DNA from: Firm-04 sp946413695
GTDB taxonomy: Bacteria; Bacillota; Clostridia; Oscillospirales; Ruminococcaceae
Assembly (NCBI GenBank): GCA_946413695.1
Contig: CAMKLV010000054.1
Span: 1-24,467, forward strand
DNA: 24,467 nt
Direction: 5' to 3'
Both the position numbers and the translations under genes were made by a program. Shown piece by piece: positions 7,275 to 14,943 of this stretch (its first letter is position 1; each line of letters begins with the position of its first letter). The notes under the pieces were generated by a model. That model saw only the letters and a program-made list of their open reading frames with translations. It did not search any database and had not been told where the DNA came from.

Positions 7275-8015
7275 ATGAAACCGGAAATCAGAAAGATCGT
7301 GACAAGAAGCGCATTGTTCTTCGGGATCCTCGCCGTCAGCGCGGCAGGGATGCAGCTCGCAGCATGGCGCAATGCACAGAATGCACCGGATGCCGTGACT
7401 GCATCGGCAGCACAGTCCCCTGTTATCGTCCTCGATGCCGGACACGGCGGCATAGACGGCGGATGCTCCTCGGCAGACGGCATACCGGAAAAGGGCATCA
7501 ACCTGAATATCCTGCTCGATCTGCGCGGACTGCTGGAAATCTCAGGCTATGAGGTGCAGGTCACGCGCGACACCGACCGTTCCATCCACGATGCGGGCAT
7601 TGAGGGCATCGCGAACCAGAAAAGCTCCGATATGGATAACCGGCTGGAGATTCTCAACGCACCGCAGAATGCGGTCTGCATCTCGATTCACCAGAATCAG
7701 TTTACCGATCCGAAATACAGCGGCGCGCAGATGTTCTACGCCCCGACAAATCCGGAAAGCGAGGCTCTTGCGCAGTCGCTGCAGACGCAGTTCCGTGAGA
7801 TGCTGCAGCCGCAGAACGAGCGCGAGATCAAATGCTGCGGCAAGGAACTGTTCCTCTGCTGGTTCTGCAAGCATCCGATGGTCATGGCGGAATGCGGATT
7901 CCTGTCAAATCCGGAGGAGGCCGCGCGCCTTGCCGATCCGGACTATCAGCATCAGGTCGCGCTGACCCTCTACGCCGGACTGACCGACTGGCTTGCAAAA
8001 CGCAATACGGTATAA
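7275..8015 (+). CDS. N-acetylmuramoyl-L-alanine amidase (Amidase_3, CwlD-like)
   Basis: A 246-residue zinc amidase that cleaves the bond between MurNAc and the stem peptide in peptidoglycan. It has a basic N-terminus, one hydrophobic anchor (about residues 12-29) and then the Amidase_3 domain from residue 49 to the end. The zinc ligands are visible as His57 (DAGHGG), Glu72 (IPEKGINL) and His139 (SIHQN), with the catalytic Glu206 in MAECGFLSN. Size and one-domain layout match CwlD-type enzymes; a role in spore cortex or general wall turnover cannot be decided. The start at 7275 follows AGAGGTGAT and is the one shared with the two truncated copies; an upstream TTG at 7194 is unlikely. This is the only complete copy in the window. 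It converges with purL. Confidence 0.93.
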   Translation: MKPEIRKIVTRSALFFGILAVSAAGMQLAAWRNAQNAPDAVTASAAQSPVIVLDAGHGGIDGGCSSADGIPEKGINLNILLDLRGLLEISGYEVQVTRDTDRSIHDAGIEGIANQKSSDMDNRLEILNAPQNAVCISIHQNQFTDPKYSGAQMFYAPTNPESEALAQSLQTQFREMLQPQNEREIKCCGKELFLCWFCKHPMVMAECGFLSNPEEAARLADPDYQHQVALTLYAGLTDWLAKRNTV

Positions 8016-8017
8016 AG

Positions 8018-8097
8018 GTATCGCTGCGCGATGGATTTATAATGGGCTGCGCGCCCAAACTGCGCCAAAGGGACAATGTCCCTTTGGAATCCCGTTT
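8018..8097 (+). repeat. Dispersed hairpin element, copy E1 (amidase 3' end)
   Basis: The element starts GGTATCGCTGCGCGATGGAT and continues TATAATGGG, a GGGC/GCCC hairpin (8044-8056), then a long CCAAAGGGACA/TGTCCCTTTGG stem (8065-8087) followed by AATCCCGTTTTTA. The last stem plus T-run is a plausible terminator for the amidase. A diverged inverted copy lies at 8166-8272, and shorter relatives at 21684-21722 and 24395-24467. Confidence 0.8.
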
Positions 8098-8115
8098 TTA
8101 ATATATGGATAGAAT

Positions 8116-8150
8116 GAAGCCGCTCCAATTCGTGAAACTGGAGCGGCTTC
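8116..8150. terminator. Bidirectional terminator between amidase and purL
   Basis: GAAGCCGCTCCA and TGGAGCGGCTTC form a perfect 12-bp stem with an 11-base loop, midway between the convergent genes. T-tracts are weak on both sides; it sits at the centre of the inverted element pair. Confidence 0.7.
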
Positions 8151-8165
8151 CTCTCATCTATACAT

Positions 8166-8272
8166 AAAAGCGGGATTCCAAAGGGCTAGCAGCCCTTTGG
8201 CGGGGGTTGGGGCAGCGCCCCATTATAATCCGTCGGAGACACATCTTTCAATCATCGCGCAGCGATACTTCT
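8166..8272 (-). repeat. Dispersed hairpin element, copy E2 (purL 3' end)
   Basis: Read on the minus strand, this begins AGTATCGCTGCGCGATGATT, has an extra ~25-base insertion relative to E1, then ATTATAATGGGGCGCTGCCCC, the CCAAAGGGCT/AGCCCTTTGG stem (8178-8200) and AATCCCGCTTTTA. It is the mirror of E1 and probably terminates purL. Confidence 0.8.
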
Positions 8273-8273
8273 A

Positions 8274-11200
8274 TCAGTCTGCGAAGTAGCGGACGCCGCT
8301 CTGGAAGATCTGCTGATCCTTCTTGCCGGGGACATTCTTGCAAACCTCGTTACCGATACGCTCGCTGTGTCCCATCTTGCCGAGGACTCTGCCGTCCGGA
8401 GAAGTGATACCCTCAATCGCATCAACGGAGCCGTTCGGATTGAAGCGGATATCCATCGTCGGGCGGCCGGAGAGATCAACATACTGCGTTGCGATCTGAC
8501 CGTTATTTGCCATGCGCTGCAGCAGCGAGCCGGAGGCGATAAATCTGCCCTCACCGTGTGAAATCGGGATGGTGTGCAGCTCACCGACCTCGCATGCAGC
8601 CAGCCACGGCGACTTGTTCGAGGCAATGCGCGTGGTGACCATCATGCTCTGGTGGCGTGCGATCGTGTTGAAGGTCAGTGTCGGGGAGTTCTCGCTCATC
8701 TCGGTGATCTCGCCGTAAGGAACCAGACCGAGCTTGACCAGTGCCTGGAAGCCGTTGCAGATACCGAGCATCAGACCGTCGCGGTTCTTCAGCAGATTAT
8801 GAACTGCCTCAGTGACCTTCGGGTTGCGGAAGAATGCGGTAATGAACTTACCGGAGCCGTCCGGCTCGTCACCGCCGGAGAAGCCGCCCGGAATCATGAT
8901 CATCTGGGAGTTCTCAATCAGCTTGACCGCCGCCTCGACGGATTCCTCGATTGCGGATGCCGACAGATTGCGGATGACCAGAACCTCCGGCACAGCGCCT
9001 GCACGCTCAAATGCACGCGCGGTATCATATTCGCAGTTCGTGCCCGGGAACACGGGGATCAGCACACGCGGCTTTGCGACCTTGACAGCCGGAGCCGGAC
9101 GGGTGCCTGCCTTATGCGCATAGGGCTCGATCGTTGCAAATGCAGTCTTGATGCGGCACGGGAAGACGGATTCGAGCTTGCCCTCCCACGCCTTCTGCAG
9201 CGTATCGAGGCTGATGGTCTGCGTATCGGAGAAGATCTTATACTGCTCAGTTGTGCGGCCGATGACCTCCTCGCCTGCCTTTGCCGGACCGTTCAGCTCA
9301 ATGATGAACGAACCTGCACACGGCTCAAAGAGGATGCGCTCCGGCAGAACCTTGGTGAACTCGAAGCCGATGTGGTTGCCGAATGCCATCTTTGCGAGAC
9401 CTTCCGCAACACCGCCGTTCTCGACCGACCAGATCGCCTTTGCTCTGCCGTCAGAGATCAGCTGCTCAACATAGTCGAAGACCGCGCGGACGCTCTGCCA
9501 GTTCGGCAGACAGCTGCTGGAATATTCCGGAGCAAGGCGGATGACCGTGCTGCCGGTCTCCTTGAATTCGGTGGAGACAACACGCTTTGTATCCGCGGTG
9601 GAAACTGCGAAGGAGACGAGTGTCGGCGGAACGTCAATGTTCTCGAAGGTGCCGGACATGGAGTCCTTGCCGCCGATGGATGCGCAGGAAAGCTCAAGCT
9701 GTGCGCGGAATGCGCCGAGCAGTGCGGAGAACGGCTTGCCCCAGCGTCTCGGATTGTTCTGGGTGCGCTCGAAGTACTCCTGGAAGGTCAGCCAGCACTG
9801 ATGCCACGAACCGCCTGCTGCAATGACCTTTGCAACGGATTCGATCACGGCATAGATCGCGCCGTGATAGGGCGAGTGCTCGGAGATCACCGGATTGAAG
9901 CCCCAGCCCATGATCGAGCAGGTCGAGGTCTCGCCGGTCAGCACCGGAATCTTTGCAGCCATTGCCTGCGACGGCGTCAGCTGATAAACACCGCCGTAGG
10001 GCATCAGGACAGTGCCCGCGCCGATGGTCGAGTCAAACTTCTCGACAAGGCCCTTCTGCGAGCAGATGTTGAGGCTGCTCATCAGTTCGCGCCAGCCGTC
10101 CGGCGTATCCTCAAAGCGCTCATCGCGCTGCGGGGTACCGTTCGGGGCTGCTGCGATAATATTCGTATGCTTTTCTGCGCCGTTGGAGTTAAGGAACTCG
10201 CGGGAAAGATCGACGATCGTTCTGCCGTTCCAGTTCATGCGCAGACGGTTTGTATCGGTTGCCTTTGCAACGACGGTTGCGAGCAGATTCTCCTTTGCAG
10301 CCGCAGCCATGAATGCATCCACATCCTCCGGTGCGACAACAACCGCCATACGCTCCTGCGACTCGGAGATTGCAAGCTCCGTGCCGTCCAGACCGTCATA
10401 TTTCTTCGGGACTGCGTTCAGGTCGATATCGAGACCGTCGGTCAGCTCACCGATTGCGACAGAAACGCCGCCCGCGCCGAAGTCATTGCAGCGCTTGATG
10501 AGCTTTGTCACAGCCGGATCGCGGAACAGTCTCTGCAGCTTGCGCTCCTCGGGCGGATTACCCTTCTGCACCTCAGCGCCGCAGTGTGTCAGCGATTCGA
10601 GCGTGTGGGATTTCGAGGAACCGGTCGCACCGCCGCAGCCGTCTCTGCCGGTCTTGCCGCCGAGCAGAATGATGACATCGCCGGGGACGGGGCGCTCTCT
10701 GCGGATATTCTCAGCAGGTGCCGCACCGACAACTGCACCGATCTCCAGACGCTTTGCGACATAGCCCGGATGATAGACCTCGGAGACATGTCCCGTTGCC
10801 AGACCGATCTGGTTGCCGTAGGAGCTGTAGCCGTTTGCCGCACCGACGGTGATCTTTCTCTGCGGCAGCTTGCCGGGGATCGTGTCGGAGACAGGAATCA
10901 GCGGATTTGCCGCACCGGTCACACGCATTGCCTGATAGACATAGCTTCTGCCGGAGAGCGGATCGCGGATTGCACCGCCGAGGCAGGTTGCAGCGCCGCC
11001 GAACGGCTCGATCTCGGTCGGGTGATTGTGGGTCTCGTTCTTGAACATCAGGATCCAGTCTTCCTGACCCTTGTCGGTATCGACCTTGATCTTGACCGAG
11101 CAGGCGTTGATCTCCTCGCTCTCATCGAGTGCAGGGATTTTGCCGTCCGCCTTGAGCTTGCGCATTGCCATTGTCGCCATGTCCATGAGCGTAATCGGCT

Positions 11201-11987
11201 TGTTTTCTCTGCCGAGCTCCTTGCGGATGCTCAGATAGTCCTCGTAGGCGTCCTTGATATAGGGCGTCTCGATCTTGACCTTGTCGATCGTGGTGAGGAA
11301 GGTTGTGTGGCGGCAGTGATCGCTCCAATAGGTGTCGATCATGCGGATTTCGGTGATCGTCGGATCGCGGTGCTCGGTATCGCGGAAGTATTCCTGACAG
11401 AAGGTGATATCGTCATAGTCCATTGCGAGGGCATAGGTTTCGAGGAACTTCTCTCTGCCTGCCTCATCCAGCTCACAGAAGCCGTCCAGTGTCTCGACGG
11501 TCTCCGGCAGCGCATAGTTCATATCCAGCGTATCAACCGTTTCCAGCGATGCCTCGCGGCTCTCGACCGGGTTGATCAGATACGCCTTGAGCTTCTCGAA
11601 TTCCGCATCGGTCAGGATGCCGGATACAATATAAATACGTGCATTGCGGACTCTGCAGCGTTCCTTGCCGTTGAGAATCTGGATGCACTGCTCGCAGGAA
11701 TCCGCGCGCTGGTCAAACTGACCGGGCAGATACTCGACAGCGAACACGCGCTCCTGATTGGAGAGCATCGGCAGCTTCTCATAGACATAATCGACAGCCG
11801 GCTCCGAAAAGACGGTCGGGATTGCTTTCTGGAAGTCCTCAGCGTCGATGTGATCGGCATCGTAACGGTTGAGAACACGGATGCCCTGCACATCCAGACG
11901 CAGCGCAGTGCGCAGGTCGGAGAGCACGGACTGTGCCTCTACGGCATATTGCGGCTTTTTCTCGGTATAAATACGATAAACAGCCAT
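8274..11987 (-). CDS. purL: Phosphoribosylformylglycinamidine synthase (single-chain FGAM synthase)
   Basis: A 1237-residue enzyme of purine synthesis, converting FGAR, glutamine and ATP to FGAM. It is the fused large form: an N-terminal PurS-like region (about 1-150), a linker, two AIR-synthase-like halves carrying the FGAM/ATP sites (for example FKNETHNHPTEIEPFGGAAT and the GGKTGRDG segment), and a C-terminal glutamine amidotransferase from about residue 975. The triad is visible as Cys near 1077 (GICNGFQ) with His near 1144 and Glu near 1146 (SHGEGRF). The start at 11987 is chosen because GGAGG lies 11 bases before it; an in-frame ATG at 12005 overlaps that RBS. It lies 57 bases after mtaB and no other pur gene is nearby, so it is an isolated purine gene here. 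Confidence 0.97.
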   Translation of the reverse strand: MAVYRIYTEKKPQYAVEAQSVLSDLRTALRLDVQGIRVLNRYDADHIDAEDFQKAIPTVFSEPAVDYVYEKLPMLSNQERVFAVEYLPGQFDQRADSCEQCIQILNGKERCRVRNARIYIVSGILTDAEFEKLKAYLINPVESREASLETVDTLDMNYALPETVETLDGFCELDEAGREKFLETYALAMDYDDITFCQEYFRDTEHRDPTITEIRMIDTYWSDHCRHTTFLTTIDKVKIETPYIKDAYEDYLSIRKELGRENKPITLMDMATMAMRKLKADGKIPALDESEEINACSVKIKVDTDKGQEDWILMFKNETHNHPTEIEPFGGAATCLGGAIRDPLSGRSYVYQAMRVTGAANPLIPVSDTIPGKLPQRKITVGAANGYSSYGNQIGLATGHVSEVYHPGYVAKRLEIGAVVGAAPAENIRRERPVPGDVIILLGGKTGRDGCGGATGSSKSHTLESLTHCGAEVQKGNPPEERKLQRLFRDPAVTKLIKRCNDFGAGGVSVAIGELTDGLDIDLNAVPKKYDGLDGTELAISESQERMAVVVAPEDVDAFMAAAAKENLLATVVAKATDTNRLRMNWNGRTIVDLSREFLNSNGAEKHTNIIAAAPNGTPQRDERFEDTPDGWRELMSSLNICSQKGLVEKFDSTIGAGTVLMPYGGVYQLTPSQAMAAKIPVLTGETSTCSIMGWGFNPVISEHSPYHGAIYAVIESVAKVIAAGGSWHQCWLTFQEYFERTQNNPRRWGKPFSALLGAFRAQLELSCASIGGKDSMSGTFENIDVPPTLVSFAVSTADTKRVVSTEFKETGSTVIRLAPEYSSSCLPNWQSVRAVFDYVEQLISDGRAKAIWSVENGGVAEGLAKMAFGNHIGFEFTKVLPERILFEPCAGSFIIELNGPAKAGEEVIGRTTEQYKIFSDTQTISLDTLQKAWEGKLESVFPCRIKTAFATIEPYAHKAGTRPAPAVKVAKPRVLIPVFPGTNCEYDTARAFERAGAVPEVLVIRNLSASAIEESVEAAVKLIENSQMIMIPGGFSGGDEPDGSGKFITAFFRNPKVTEAVHNLLKNRDGLMLGICNGFQALVKLGLVPYGEITEMSENSPTLTFNTIARHQSMMVTTRIASNKSPWLAACEVGELHTIPISHGEGRFIASGSLLQRMANNGQIATQYVDLSGRPTMDIRFNPNGSVDAIEGITSPDGRVLGKMGHSERIGNEVCKNVPGKKDQQIFQSGVRYFAD

Positions 11988-12044
11988 GAACAAATCAGCC
12001 TCCATTGCATATAATATGGTGAGGGAATCGGAGATCGCCGTGCA
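11988..12044 (-). promoter_or_regulatory. mtaB-purL intergenic spacer, possible purL promoter
   Basis: Reading on the minus strand, an ATATTATAT box lies about 10 bases before the GGAGG site. No clear -35 hexamer precedes it. It could be a weak promoter, or purL may be co-transcribed with mtaB. Confidence 0.3.
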
Positions 12045-13343
12045 TCAGTCCGCCTTCGGGACCCCGCAGAGACAATCATCCTCATACTTCTCTATTGTAA
12101 CACAAATCGCGGAATTCTGCAAACCCTTTTCTGCATTTTCCGGAAAAATTTTCACAAGTGTACCATCTGGCGTGTGCCCTTGGTAAAACCGCTGTGCATT
12201 TTGCTGTTTCTCGCCCTCGACGAGCACACTGACATCCCGCCCGAGGAACTGCGCCAGATGCTTTCTGCGAATCTCATCGGCGATCTCCGTCAGCTTTGCC
12301 GCGCGCCGGACCTTGACATCCTGCGGCACCTGATCGGGGAACTCCGCGGCTCTTGTGCCCTCTCTCGCGGAGTACGGAAAAACATGTACCTTCGTGAATC
12401 CGATCTCCTGCACAAAGCGGCAGGTCTCCTCAAATTCGGCGTCCGTCTCGCCTGGGAATCCGACAATGACATCGGTTGTGAGGGCGGCATCGGGGAACAG
12501 GCTGTGGATTTCCGCCGCAAGCGCGCGGTACTGTGCAGTATCATAGCGGCGGTTCATGCGCCGGAGCACAGGATCGGAGCCGCTCTGCAGCGAAAGGTGG
12601 AACTGCGGACAGAATTTTTCGCAGGCGGCAAACCGCCGGAGTGTTTCGGCGTCCATGCGTTCCGGTTCCAGCGAACCGAGCCGCACGCGGATGATCCCCT
12701 CCTGCGCCGCACAAAGTTCAACAGCATCCGCAAGCGTCTGTCCGGTATCCATGCCGAAGAACCCGATATTGATGCCGGTCAGCACGATCTCGCGGAAGCC
12801 CGCGGCTGCAAGCGTCCGGATCTCCTGTTCCAGACGTTCCGGCGGCATTGAGCGGCATCTGCCGCGTGCAAAGGGGATGATGCAATAGCTGCAGAACTGG
12901 TTGCAGCCGTCCTGAATTTTCAGAAAGGCGCGCGTGCGCGTGGTATCGGCACAGGGCAGCGTTGAAAAGACATCGCCGCTGCTGTAGGTCGGGATGTTTT
13001 TCTGCGGCAGATCGCTCTGCGCGGTGATCCATTCGAGCAGCGCCTCGCGGTTTTTGGTTCCGGTGACAAAATCCGCCTCCGAGAAGTCATCCTCGGGGAA
13101 TGCCTGCGGCCAGCATCCGGTAAGGATGCGCTTTGCAGCCGGATTCTTCTTTTTGAGGCTGCGCAGAAGCTGCTTTGTCTTGCGGACGGATTCCGCGGTG
13201 ACGGCGCAGCTGTTGACAATCAGGATATCGGCGTCAGCGGCAGAACCTGCCTCCTCAAACTGCATGCCGCGCAGGACAGAAGCGAGTCCGGAGCTCTCCG
13301 CGTGATTGACCTTGCAGCCGAGTGTCAGAACTTTGAATTTCAT
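12045..13343 (-). CDS. mtaB: tRNA t6A37 methylthiotransferase MtaB
   Basis: A 432-residue radical-SAM methylthiotransferase that converts t6A37 to ms2t6A in tRNAs decoding ANN codons. The N-terminal MTTase domain has its three iron-sulfur cysteines at Cys10 (LGCKVN), Cys46 (NSCAV) and Cys77 (TGCWP). The radical-SAM CxxxCxxC is at Cys147, Cys151 and Cys154 (GCNQFCSYC). The C-terminal ~60 residues form the TRAM domain (VSVLVEGE...). The LGCKVN start and GFFGMDTG-type sequence favour MtaB over MiaB or RimO. An AAGGAG site seven bases before the ATG fixes the start. Confidence 0.95.
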   Translation of the reverse strand: MKFKVLTLGCKVNHAESSGLASVLRGMQFEEAGSAADADILIVNSCAVTAESVRKTKQLLRSLKKKNPAAKRILTGCWPQAFPEDDFSEADFVTGTKNREALLEWITAQSDLPQKNIPTYSSGDVFSTLPCADTTRTRAFLKIQDGCNQFCSYCIIPFARGRCRSMPPERLEQEIRTLAAAGFREIVLTGINIGFFGMDTGQTLADAVELCAAQEGIIRVRLGSLEPERMDAETLRRFAACEKFCPQFHLSLQSGSDPVLRRMNRRYDTAQYRALAAEIHSLFPDAALTTDVIVGFPGETDAEFEETCRFVQEIGFTKVHVFPYSAREGTRAAEFPDQVPQDVKVRRAAKLTEIADEIRRKHLAQFLGRDVSVLVEGEKQQNAQRFYQGHTPDGTLVKIFPENAEKGLQNSAICVTIEKYEDDCLCGVPKAD

Positions 13344-13400
13344 AGATTCTCCTTATGCATGTTGCACAATTTCAACAGTACAAGCTTGTGCATCCCCTAC

Positions 13401-13406
13401 AGTATA
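13401..13406 (-). promoter_or_regulatory. Possible mtaB -10 box
   Basis: TATACT on the minus strand lies about 60 bases before the mtaB start; no good -35 is found at 16-18 bases. Low confidence. Confidence 0.3.
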
Positions 13407-13478
13407 TTTGGAATGCAAAAAAGAAATGCGAAAGTGCCCGCAAAAATCGGTCAGGTGTACAAATTGCGGCAGTTTTAC

Positions 13479-13507
13479 TTGACTTTTTGGCTTTTCTGAT
13501 GTATATT
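13479..13507 (+). promoter_or_regulatory. Sigma-A promoter for the HPr-like gene
   Basis: TTGACT (13479-13484), 17-base spacer, TATATT (13502-13507). The predicted leader is about 165 bases, unusually long for such a small gene, and contains a short GGGT...ACCC hairpin near its 5' end. Confidence 0.75.
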
Positions 13508-13680
13508 TTACGTAGGGTGATTCATGACAACCCTCCAAAACGATTCGGTGCGCGGGAGCAAGCGGCAGATAACCAGCCGTGCAACCCCCTCTCGTCACGC
13601 TGTGCGCGCGGCATCCCCGTACACCACATGTTTTCTCAAATTCATCTGCCTGATTAACAGGAACAAGTGAGGTAAGAACG

Positions 13681-13929
13681 ATGTACGTAACCACCGTTTA
13701 TCTTCCCGAGATTGCTGACGTTTCCGAGTTCGTAAACGTCATGAGCCAGTTCCGCTTTGAAGCACAGCTTCATGTCGGCAATTACTCCGTGGATGCAAAA
13801 TCCATCATGGGTATTTTCACACTGGACCGCGACCAGTCGATTCAGCTTGAGGCATCTGTCACCGATGAGGCACAGATCGCAAAGCTGAACGAAGCAATCG
13901 GCAGATTTCTCTATCATCCGGTTCACTGA
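13681..13929 (+). CDS. HPr-fold protein without the phosphorylatable histidine
   Basis: An 82-residue protein with the length and strand/helix pattern of HPr, the phosphocarrier of the sugar phosphotransferase system. The segment around Ser41, DAKSIMGIF, corresponds to the HPr regulatory Ser46 region (KSILGLM type). The active-site loop is different: where HPr has G-[LI]-H-[AT]-R-P, this protein has LPEIADVSEF, with no His or Arg. It therefore cannot carry phosphate as HPr does. By analogy with Crh it may be purely regulatory, or it may have another function; the Crh comparison is inference. GAGGT eight bases before the ATG supports the start, and it has its own promoter and long leader. No other PTS gene is in the window. 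Confidence 0.8.
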   Translation: MYVTTVYLPEIADVSEFVNVMSQFRFEAQLHVGNYSVDAKSIMGIFTLDRDQSIQLEASVTDEAQIAKLNEAIGRFLYHPVH

Positions 13930-14398
13930 ACCGTTCCTCAAGATTGTTTATTACTTCTCAGGGAGGCCTATGCTGCTCCCAAATCCCCCTTTTTTCATGT
14001 TGCTCCCCGATGCATCCGCAAGGGGGGCACCAACCCACTTGCGTGTCGTTCTCTGTGTGCTGCACAGAGAATGATGCGTATTTTTTTGCCCTTTGAAAAA
14101 AGCGGGACTGCATAAATCAGCGATTATAGTATACCACAAAAGCGAATGAAAAGCAAGTGCCGCCATTTTATGGCGCGGATAGATCAAAACATTAACGTTT
14201 ATAACAATCAAGAAGAATCCGCTTCGCGGATGCTATACCTCTCCGGCGACGCAATGCGAAATTTGCAGCCGGACACATTTTTACAAAATTCGGCATATGA
14301 TATATCACGGGATGCGATTAACCGAATCCGATTCGGGACATACTACGATCAGCATTCACTACATCATCAGAATGCAAAAACCGAAAGGAAGCATCACC
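13930..14398. other. Structured intergenic region between the HPr-like gene and mazF
   Basis: There is no supportable gene in these 469 bases, but there are many inverted repeats. These are GGGAG...CTCCC near 13960-13980 followed by a T-run; CGCAAG...CTTGCG near 14020-14044; a perfect 9-bp TTCTCTGTG/CACAGAGAA stem near 14050-14072 followed after nine bases by TTTTTTT; CGCCAT/ATGGCG (14161-14175); and ATCCGC/GCGGAT (14217-14231). The T-runs on the plus strand suggest termination of the HPr-like transcript. A possible small-RNA gene is discussed with the minus-strand promoter. Confidence 0.6.
14128..14156 (-). promoter_or_regulatory. Candidate minus-strand promoter in the intergenic region
   Basis: On the minus strand, TTGCTT (14151-14156), 17-base spacer, TATACT (14128-14133), with TATAAT immediately beyond. 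It points toward the hairpin cluster and then antisense to the HPr-like gene. No minus-strand gene follows, so it would drive a non-coding or antisense RNA, if active. Confidence 0.45.
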
Positions 14399-14797
14399 AT
14401 GATTACAGTCAAACGCGGCGAAATCTATTATGCCGATCTCAGCCCCGTTGTCGGCTCCGAGCAGGGCGGCATCCGTCCGGTGCTCATCATCCAGAATGAC
14501 GTCGGCAACCGCTACAGCCCGACGGTCATCGCAGCCGCCATCACCAGCCGGCGCGACAAAGCCAAACTCCCGACGCATATCTCACTGAGCGCCGCAGGCT
14601 GCGGTCTGACAAAGGACAGCGTCATCCTGCTCGAACAGATCCGCACGATCGACAAGCAGCGCCTGAAGGAGTGCATGGGCGAGATCCCGCGCGAGGTTCT
14701 GCGGCAGGTCGATCATGCGCTGGAGATCAGCTTCGGGCTCATCCCCCGCCCGCGGCATTTTCACACCGCCGGAACCACCGCAAAGCTGAGCCAGTAA
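14399..14797 (+). CDS. mazF: MazF/EndoA-family endoribonuclease toxin
   Basis: A 132-residue protein closely resembling Bacillus EndoA (NdoA) across its length: VKRGEIYYADLSPVVGSEQG, then GIRPVLIIQND, and later SVILLEQIRTIDKQRL. MazF-family enzymes cleave single-stranded mRNA at short motifs. The conserved Arg of GxRPVLI and the Thr/Ser of the AAITS loop are present. It has about 16 extra residues at the C-terminus compared with the usual ~116. The ATG at 14399 follows GAAAGGA with good spacing; an ORF extension upstream to 14297 is not needed. In Firmicutes the toxin normally follows a small ribbon-helix-helix antitoxin gene; none is seen here upstream or downstream. Confidence 0.94.
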   Translation: MITVKRGEIYYADLSPVVGSEQGGIRPVLIIQNDVGNRYSPTVIAAAITSRRDKAKLPTHISLSAAGCGLTKDSVILLEQIRTIDKQRLKECMGEIPREVLRQVDHALEISFGLIPRPRHFHTAGTTAKLSQ

Positions 14798-14808
14798 CGT
14801 CCGCAATT

Positions 14809-14838
14809 GCCGGTGCAGAGCATCCGGTCTGCGCCGGC
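14809..14838 (+). terminator. Hairpin after mazF
   Basis: GCCGGTGCAGA pairs with TCTGCGCCGGC (one G-U in RNA), 11 bp with an 8-base loop, a dozen bases after the mazF stop. No T-tract follows directly, so it is a weak terminator or processing site. Confidence 0.5.
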
Positions 14839-14881
14839 AGCTGTCGCTTCTCCAAAAATCGACATTTTCCCCTTGAATTCC

Positions 14882-14910
14882 TTGACAACCCCCCAAAAAA
14901 AGTGTATAAT
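14882..14910 (+). promoter_or_regulatory. Consensus sigma-A promoter for the first cyclophilin gene
   Basis: TTGACA (14882-14887), 17-base spacer, TATAAT (14905-14910): both hexamers perfect. The leader is about 25-30 bases, with AAAGGA before the ATG. Expression should be high. Confidence 0.92.
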
Positions 14911-14943
14911 AATAAACAACTATTACGTAAAGGATAAATTGAT

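Noticed and set aside
613..8015. Repeat array as a CRISPR
   Set aside because: Only three copies, hundreds of bases long, with kilobase spacers containing genes, and no cas genes.
8574..12014. Plus-strand open frame of 1146 codons opposite purL
   Set aside because: It is the antisense shadow of purL, whose family sequence is clear along its length. The shadow has no RBS, is rich in Arg/Leu/Cys/Asp in improbable patterns, and stays open because of the G+C-rich codon choice of the real gene.
13514..13680. Riboswitch in the long leader of the HPr-like gene
   Set aside because: I looked for landmarks of common riboswitch classes (FMN, TPP, SAM, preQ1, glycine) and saw no convincing core; only a small hairpin is evident.
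13930..14120. 6S RNA or SRP RNA gene in the intergenic region
   Set aside because: A GGGAGCAGC string on the minus strand recalls SRP RNA, but the GGTCAGG and GNRA tetraloop partners are missing, and no long closing stem for 6S RNA could be drawn.
14146..14398. Antitoxin ORF directly before mazF
   Set aside because: The open frame here has no RBS, runs well into mazF in another frame, contains hairpin sequences, and shows no ribbon-helix-helix or AbrB-like pattern.
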